64,000 nucleotides of DNA from Paenibacillus guangzhouensis. GTDB taxonomy: Bacteria > Bacillota > Bacilli > Paenibacillales > Paenibacillaceae. How positions within the stretch are numbered: position 1 is the first letter of the stretch; each line of letters begins with the position of its first letter. Below, piece by piece: positions 63,536 through 64,000 of the stretch. The stretch covers positions 310,001 to 374,000 of the forward strand of contig NZ_CP045293.1 of assembly GCF_009363075.1 (NCBI RefSeq). The letters are read 5' to 3'. The notes beneath the pieces were generated by a model. That model did no database searches. It worked only from the letters and a program-made list of their open reading frames with translations, and was not told the origin of the DNA. The position numbers and the translations under genes were made by a program.

Positions 63536-64000
63536 ATGGCAATAGCAGTTCAAAAGAAGATTAAAGAATCCGCAGGAGACCGTGCATTTCTGATCACAAT
63601 TCATATTGTGCTGATTCTTGTAGCGATCGCGGTTATTTATCCGCTTATCTTCATTCTCAGCAGTTCAATCAGTAGTCCGGCAGCCGTTACGTCTGGCAAA
63701 GTGTGGCTCTGGCCTGTAGATATTTCCTTTAAGGGCTTCAAGGTACTGTTCAATACGTCAGAGATTATTACCGGCTACGCCAACTCTATTTTCTATACCG
63801 CGGCCGGAACGATCATCAGTGTGATTCTGACGATCATGATTGCATATCCGCTGTCCCGTAAAGGTTTCTTCGGACGGAATACGCTGATGATGATGATTAC
63901 CTTCACGATGATCTTCAGCGGTGGACTGATCCCCACTTATATGGTAGTCAAACAGCTTCATCTGATTGATACTCGCTGGGCGCTGCTAATCCCGAACGCC
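63536..64000 (+). CDS. Sugar ABC transporter permease, LplC type (runs off the window)
   Basis: The first 155 codons are present. GAAAGGAG precedes the ATG at 63536. Sequence starts MAIAVQKKIKESAGDRAFL, then a membrane helix and IYPLIFILSSSISSPAAV, typical of the LplC/YtcP group, and later IPTYMVVKQLHLIDTRWALL. It is the partner of the permease just upstream. Confidence 0.9.
   Translation, partial: MAIAVQKKIKESAGDRAFLITIHIVLILVAIAVIYPLIFILSSSISSPAAVTSGKVWLWPVDISFKGFKVLFNTSEIITGYANSIFYTAAGTIISVILTIMIAYPLSRKGFFGRNTLMMMITFTMIFSGGLIPTYMVVKQLHLIDTRWALLIPNA

Overview
The window looks like a chromosomal segment of a spore-forming, S-layer-bearing Firmicute of the Paenibacillus type. This rests on an intact sporulation sigma factor sigK, a secreted glycosidase anchored by SLH repeats, YesM/YesN-style regulators beside LplABC-type sugar importers, many AraC regulators, AAGGAGG ribosome sites and moderate GC. 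No rRNA, tRNA, CRISPR array or complete insertion sequence was seen. The genus call is an inference from gene content.

Layout. 1-8.7 kb: the end of a possible phosphotransferase, a DinB-like protein, a histidine phosphatase, a polar amino-acid ABC operon (minus strand), an AI-2E-type permease, a YqkK-like small protein, a SulP anion transporter with an ArsR regulator, and YpsA. 8.8-29 kb: a carbohydrate-use region with a YesN/YesM two-component pair, permease-permease-binding protein genes, two large poorly characterised glycosidase-like proteins, a chimeric deletion scar, a GH36 alpha-galactosidase, an AraC regulator, and a DUF5107-TPR protein with an aldose-epimerase-like partner. 29-33.2 kb: a secreted beta-propeller protein, a decayed GH5 gene and a tandem hairpin repeat. 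33.2-36.5 kb: AraC, ThuA and a Gfo/Idh/MocA (GH109-like) oxidoreductase. 36.6-45.2 kb: a nucleoside uptake and salvage operon (BMP lipoprotein, ABC ATPase, two permeases, adenosine deaminase, nucleoside hydrolase, ribokinase) with a divergent AraC regulator. 45.4-49 kb: an MFS exporter, its probable TetR regulator and a 6-phosphogluconolactonase-like protein. 49.4-54.3 kb: sigK followed by an accessory island. 54.7-64 kb: YmaF, a large S-layer GH27 enzyme, a membrane AraC regulator and the start of another sugar ABC importer.

How the genes work together. Much of the window imports and breaks down glycans and nucleosides. Binding lipoproteins and CUT1 permeases bring in oligosaccharides, and the intracellular GH36 and relatives would cleave them. 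CRE-like sites precede three of the transcription units, which suggests carbon catabolite control. A 31-bp box is shared by the promoters of the GH27 gene and the last ABC importer. It suggests a small regulon run by the AraC-type membrane regulator encoded between them.

The most unusual region is 49.4-54.3 kb. The 3' two-thirds of sigK occurs a second time downstream (about 506 ungapped bases, 21 differences by my reading, all synonymous). A third, heavily deleted sigK remnant lies between the two. The spaces between the copies carry a zeta-type toxin with a small partner protein, a small unknown protein, a truncated gene and an Mrr-type restriction endonuclease. The two downstream copies are each preceded by a 19-bp repeat. 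This fits repeated insertion of defence or toxin cargo behind sigK, each time with a replacement sigK 3' end, but no recombinase is present. Several other genes are broken (20783-21445, 18203-18457, 31900-32650, 51864-51956), often by single-base shifts. Start positions below were chosen by ribosome binding site where the longest frame looked wrong.
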